DNA of 8,083 nucleotides from AB-629-J13 sp964496365 (GTDB taxonomy: Bacteria; Fidelibacterota; Marinisomatia; Marinisomatales; AB-629-J13). The position numbers and the translations under genes are program-made. Below are positions 5,304-8,083 of the stretch, in pieces. The number at the start of each line of letters is the position of its first letter. Within the stretch, counting starts at the first letter, position 1. Under the pieces are notes generated by a model that ran no database searches, was not told the DNA's origin, and was given only the letters and a program-made list of their open reading frames with translations. The DNA lies in the NCBI GenBank assembly GCA_964496365.1, contig CAZBZK010000073.1, positions 1-8,083 of the forward strand, read 5' to 3'.

Positions 5304-6395
5304 TTATAAATTTCCTCTTAATTCTTGTTCTCGTTCTATAGATTCAAATAATGCTTTAAAATTTCCTTTTCCAAAGCTGTCGGATCCTTTTCTTTGAATA
5401 ATTTCAAAAAACAACGTTGGTCTATCCTGAACAGGTTTTGTGAAAACTTGGAGCATATATCCATTTTCATCTTTATCAACAAGAATGCCCAATTCTTTTA
5501 GCGTACTGATATCTTCTTCAATGTCTCCCATTCGATTTTGGAGTAAGTCGTAATAAGTATCAGGTGTGGGTAAGAACTCCACACCGTTTGATTTTAATTT
5601 CCTAACGGTTTTAATAATATCTTTTGTTGACATAGCAATATGTTGAATTCCGGCGTTTTTATAAAAATCTATAAACTCCTGTATTTGAGATTTTTTTAAC
5701 CCTTCAGCAGGTTCATTTATGGGCATTTTTATAATTTCATTATCGTTTGCCATTACAATTGAACGTAAAGAAGAATAGTTTGTGTTGATGTCTTTATCAT
5801 CAACCGTCCAATATCTATGCCACCCAAAAACCTTTTCATAAAAAGTACACACATCCTGCATTTTCCCATCTGGTTGATTTCCTACAATATGATCGATATG
5901 TACTAAACCTGTCGGTTCTGCTACTAATTCTTTTGGGTCATACATGGAGAATCCCGGTAAAAAAGCACCATGGTAATTCTTTCTTTCCACAAACGTATGA
6001 GTGGTTTCCCCAAATGTTTGAATCGTGGAAATAACAGCTTCTCCAAATTCATCTTCGATTAACGTGGGTTTTAAAATGCTGATGGCACCTTTGGATGTGG
6101 TATCTTTCCAAGCAGATTCTGAATTGTCTACAGTGAGTGATACATCCTTCACTCCATCTCCATGTGTGTTTATGTGGTCTCCAATGGGAGAATTTTCATC
6201 GAGAGGAGACGTAATGACATATTTAATTTTGTTTTGTTTTAAAACATAACTAACCTTGTCACGGGAATTCGTTTCTAATCCACGATAAGCAATGGGTTGA
6301 AACCCAAATGCAGTGCGATAAAAATGGGTTGCCTGCTTGGCGTTGCCCACATACAATTCACAATGATCAAACCCGGTTATATTATAAGATTTCAT
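5304..6395 (-). CDS. hppD: 4-hydroxyphenylpyruvate dioxygenase
   Basis: 363 residues, standard bacterial HPPD length. This is an Fe(II) enzyme of the vicinal-oxygen-chelate fold, converting 4-hydroxyphenylpyruvate to homogentisate. The N-terminal domain starts with GFDHCELYVGNAKQATHFY. The catalytic C-terminal domain carries iron ligands H169 (VHIDHIVGN), H252 (GIQHIAM) and E331 (LFFEIIQRKG). The spacings of 83 and 79 residues equal those of the Streptomyces avermitilis enzyme (H187, H270, E349). The C-terminal gate helix FGKGNFKALFESIEREQ is also typical and favours HPPD over hydroxymandelate synthase. The start ATG is 13 nt after the aminotransferase stop, with only a weak GAG upstream. Complete, with no missing key residue. 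Confidence 0.96.
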   Translation of the reverse strand: MKSYNITGFDHCELYVGNAKQATHFYRTAFGFQPIAYRGLETNSRDKVSYVLKQNKIKYVITSPLDENSPIGDHINTHGDGVKDVSLTVDNSESAWKDTTSKGAISILKPTLIEDEFGEAVISTIQTFGETTHTFVERKNYHGAFLPGFSMYDPKELVAEPTGLVHIDHIVGNQPDGKMQDVCTFYEKVFGWHRYWTVDDKDINTNYSSLRSIVMANDNEIIKMPINEPAEGLKKSQIQEFIDFYKNAGIQHIAMSTKDIIKTVRKLKSNGVEFLPTPDTYYDLLQNRMGDIEEDISTLKELGILVDKDENGYMLQVFTKPVQDRPTLFFEIIQRKGSDSFGKGNFKALFESIEREQELRGNL

Positions 6396-6408
6396 TATAC
6401 TTTACTCA

Positions 6409-7494
6409 CTAAATAAGTTTATTTAGACATTTTATAAATTGTTCATTTTCTGTTTTTAATCCAATTGAAATTCTCAGACAATCATTCCAGCCAAAACTAT
6501 TTAGAGGTCTTACAATTATACCGTTTTTGAGTAACTGAGTTGCTATCAAGTTAGCTTTTTTAGCAGATTCCCAAACTGTGGTAATGAAATTAGCAACAGA
6601 AGGAACGGTTTGAATGTTTAATTTAGTTAGATTTTCACATACGTACTTCATTCCTTCACGATTCAATTCGAGAGTTTTGTTTAGAAAGCTGTGGTCTTCT
6701 AGAGCCGCAAATCCTGCAACCTGTGCTAAAAACGATGGTTCAAACGGGACCTTTACCTTTATTAGATTATTGATTAGAGATGCATGGGCAAAACCATATC
6801 CAATTCTAACTCCTGCTAATCCATACGCCTTTGAAAATGTTCTTAACGTGATCACATTATCATATCGGTAGGTCATGGAATCAGGATAGTCTTTTTCCTC
6901 TTGAGCATATTCAAAATAAGCCTCATCCAAAATTATGAGAACTCGCTCGGGTACTTTTTCATAAAACAAATCAAATTCTTTTTTGGTAATATACGTTCCC
7001 ATTGGATTGTCTGGATTTGCAATATAAATAATTTTTGTGTAATCATTTATTTTTTCAGCCATAGATTCAAGGTCATATCTATAGTTCTTCATTGGAATCC
7101 AGTGAACTTTTCTACCTGAAGCATTTGCTAAAACTCGAAATCCGATAAACGAGTTTTTTGCAGTTATAATTTCATCATCATGAAGTAAAAATGTACGCAT
7201 GATAGTAGAGATGATTCCCTCGCTTCCTGAACCCAACACTACATTCTCCGATTTCACCTCGTATTTTTGGCTGAGTTTTTTTCTCAAATTAAATCCTCCT
7301 GCATCCGGATAGCGATGGGAAAATCTAATTGAATTTTTAATAGCATCCATTGCTAAAGGAGATGGTCCCAGCGAATTTTCATTTGAGGCTAATTTCACAG
7401 CGTTTACAATTCCAAATTCTCGTTTAACTTCCTCAATGGGTTTCCCGGGTATGTAATTTGAAAGCGAATGAATGTAGGATGGAACTAACGGCAT
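6409..7494 (-). CDS. HisC-like class I/II PLP aminotransferase, probable aromatic aminotransferase of the tyrosine operon
   Basis: 361 residues with the full HisC-family pattern: LASNENSLGPSP near the N-terminus (35-46), RYPDAGG (61-67), GSGSEGII (88-95), NPDNPMGT with N163, LDEAYFEY (189-196), the PLP lysine K222 in RTFSKAYGLAGVRIGYG with R230, and C-terminal R341 in LRISIG for the substrate carboxylate. By family it is a histidinol-phosphate/aromatic aminotransferase. It is the first gene of a run encoding HPPD, HGD and FAH and is 13 nt from hppD, with no his genes nearby. I therefore infer that it transaminates tyrosine to 4-hydroxyphenylpyruvate. A dual or purely histidine-biosynthetic role remains possible. 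No convincing Shine-Dalgarno or promoter was found in the sequence upstream of 7494, although this must be near the operon's 5' end. Confidence 0.85.
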   Translation of the reverse strand: MPLVPSYIHSLSNYIPGKPIEEVKREFGIVNAVKLASNENSLGPSPLAMDAIKNSIRFSHRYPDAGGFNLRKKLSQKYEVKSENVVLGSGSEGIISTIMRTFLLHDDEIITAKNSFIGFRVLANASGRKVHWIPMKNYRYDLESMAEKINDYTKIIYIANPDNPMGTYITKKEFDLFYEKVPERVLIILDEAYFEYAQEEKDYPDSMTYRYDNVITLRTFSKAYGLAGVRIGYGFAHASLINNLIKVKVPFEPSFLAQVAGFAALEDHSFLNKTLELNREGMKYVCENLTKLNIQTVPSVANFITTVWESAKKANLIATQLLKNGIIVRPLNSFGWNDCLRISIGLKTENEQFIKCLNKLI

Positions 7495-7809
7495 AAATCT
7501 GTAAAAATAGTAAGACTGAATTTAGTTATGAATGGGTAAAGAGTAGTATTTTTTCCTATCCTTTAGTGAATAATTTCTTTTTCATAATCAGGGAAATTTC
7601 AATAGATTCACGCCTTAATTTAACTCCAAATGATAAAATTATGAGTCCGAATAGATTAGGTGATTTAAGAAAAAAAGAACGAAGGAAAAAAAGTGTGCCT
7701 GTCCCCGTTGAACGAAGAAAAGGTGATCGTCGTTCTGGAAAGGACCGGAGAGCCGAACCCACCTAGCCAGAGTAAAGGGTTTATTCGTTTCCCCAAAAAC
7801 GCAATTAGT
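7495..7809. other. Intergenic gap between thrC and the catabolic operon
   Basis: 315 bp without a confident gene; it contains the small basic ORF listed separately. It should hold the promoter of the minus-strand tyrosine operon and any thrC terminator. On the minus strand a TACTAT-like hexamer lies close to the aminotransferase start, but no -35-like hexamer stands at about 17 bp from it. A GGG/CCC pair near 7780-7795 is too weak to call a terminator. No tRNA or riboswitch was recognised. Confidence 0.5.
7566..7766 (+). CDS. Possible small Arg/Lys-rich hypothetical protein
   Basis: This is the only plus-strand candidate in the 315-bp gap between thrC and the aminotransferase gene. From GTG 7566 it is 66 residues; from ATG 7641 it is 41 residues starting MSPNRLGDLRKKERRKK. 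The C-terminal half is strongly basic and repetitive (ERRKKS, ERRKGDRRSGKDRR), a low-complexity pattern that resembles basic tails seen in various small bacterial proteins. No Shine-Dalgarno precedes either start, and no known domain is recognised. It could be a real small nucleic-acid-binding or tail-type protein or a chance frame. It stands alone between two minus-strand genes. Confidence 0.35.
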   Translation: MNNFFFIIREISIDSRLNLTPNDKIMSPNRLGDLRKKERRKKSVPVPVERRKGDRRSGKDRRAEPT

Positions 7810-8083
7810 TTATTTAGCCTCCATTAATAGACTTTTTAGTTCATCAAATGAATTGCCCAAAGAGGTGGTTTTTTTCGTTTTATTCAAAAACGATTTTAGT
7901 TTTTTTGGTAGTTTAATTTGATTTTCCATCAGATTATTAACTACATGATAAAACTTTGCAGGGTGAGCTGTTCCTAAAAAAATCCCTGTTACAGATTTAT
8001 CCTTTTTTAAATAGTTATTTAATCCTGTATAACCAACCGCACCGTGGGGATCCATCAAATAATTAAATTCCGAATAAACTTTT
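7810..8083 (-). CDS. thrC: Threonine synthase, C-terminal end (5' part outside window)
   Basis: 90 residues are visible, with the frame open from the window edge (first complete codon at 8082) to TAA at 7810-7812. The segment NYLMDPHGAVGYTGLNNYL followed by GIFLGTAHPAKF is the C-terminal signature of threonine synthase of the type found in Bacteroidota and many Proteobacteria. The enzyme uses PLP to convert O-phosphohomoserine to threonine; the PLP lysine lies upstream, outside the window. The residue before MDP is Leu (TTG), so this is a continuing frame and not a gene start. It runs in the same direction as the tyrosine operon but is separated by 315 bp, so it is probably a separate transcription unit. 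Confidence 0.9.
   Translation of the reverse strand, partial: KVYSEFNYLMDPHGAVGYTGLNNYLKKDKSVTGIFLGTAHPAKFYHVVNNLMENQIKLPKKLKSFLNKTKKTTSLGNSFDELKSLLMEAK

Noticed and set aside
7556..7762. Minus-strand 68-residue ORF in the thrC/aminotransferase gap
   Set aside because: It is antisense to the basic plus-strand ORF, with no recognisable domain or ribosome binding site. It looks like a shadow of biased composition.
7780..7795. Possible thrC terminator hairpin (GGG/CCC)
   Set aside because: Only about three G-C pairs, with a long loop and no adjacent T tract in the right orientation.

Overview
This is an AT-rich bacterial window (roughly one third G+C by eye) with mostly Shine-Dalgarno-type starts where these can be judged. 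The standard genetic code applies: several genes end in TGA and Trp is TGG. Family resemblances (threonine synthase type, short homogentisate dioxygenase, GxxExxY protein) suggest an FCB-group marine bacterium such as Marinimicrobia or a Bacteroidota relative. That placement is inference; there is no rRNA or other marker here.

Layout. The plus strand at 3-1128 carries a tight cluster: the 3' end of tgt (queuine tRNA-ribosyltransferase), a Nudix hydrolase 3 nt later, and a Bcp/PrxQ-type peroxiredoxin with its own AGGAG. The minus strand from 7494 down to 1121 carries a convergent tyrosine/homogentisate catabolic operon. In transcription order it holds a HisC-like aminotransferase, 4-hydroxyphenylpyruvate dioxygenase, a fumarylacetoacetase-family hydrolase, an inserted GxxExxY gene, homogentisate 1,2-dioxygenase, a flavin-reductase-like FMN-binding protein, and a stripped-down ANL (acyl-CoA synthetase-like) protein. 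The 315-bp gap at 7495-7809 holds only a possible small Arg/Lys-rich ORF. The 3' end of threonine synthase (thrC, minus strand) runs off the right edge.

The most notable item is the peroxiredoxin at 673-1128. Its frame is interrupted once, by a TGA at 802-804, exactly where the family has its peroxidatic cysteine (TPG-C-T becomes TPG-U-T). The frame is intact and conserved on both sides. A 6-bp hairpin with a 6-nt loop lies 21 nt downstream, matching the usual geometry of bacterial SECIS elements. The simplest reading is a selenocysteine peroxiredoxin (Sec44) that ordinary gene callers would truncate to 874-1128.

The catabolic operon supplies transamination of tyrosine, conversion of 4-hydroxyphenylpyruvate to homogentisate, ring cleavage to maleylacetoacetate, and final hydrolysis to fumarate and acetoacetate. 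No maleylacetoacetate isomerase is seen. The GxxExxY gene sits between the hydrolase and the ring-cleavage dioxygenase, bounded by imperfect inverted repeats, and looks like a small insertion into an established operon.
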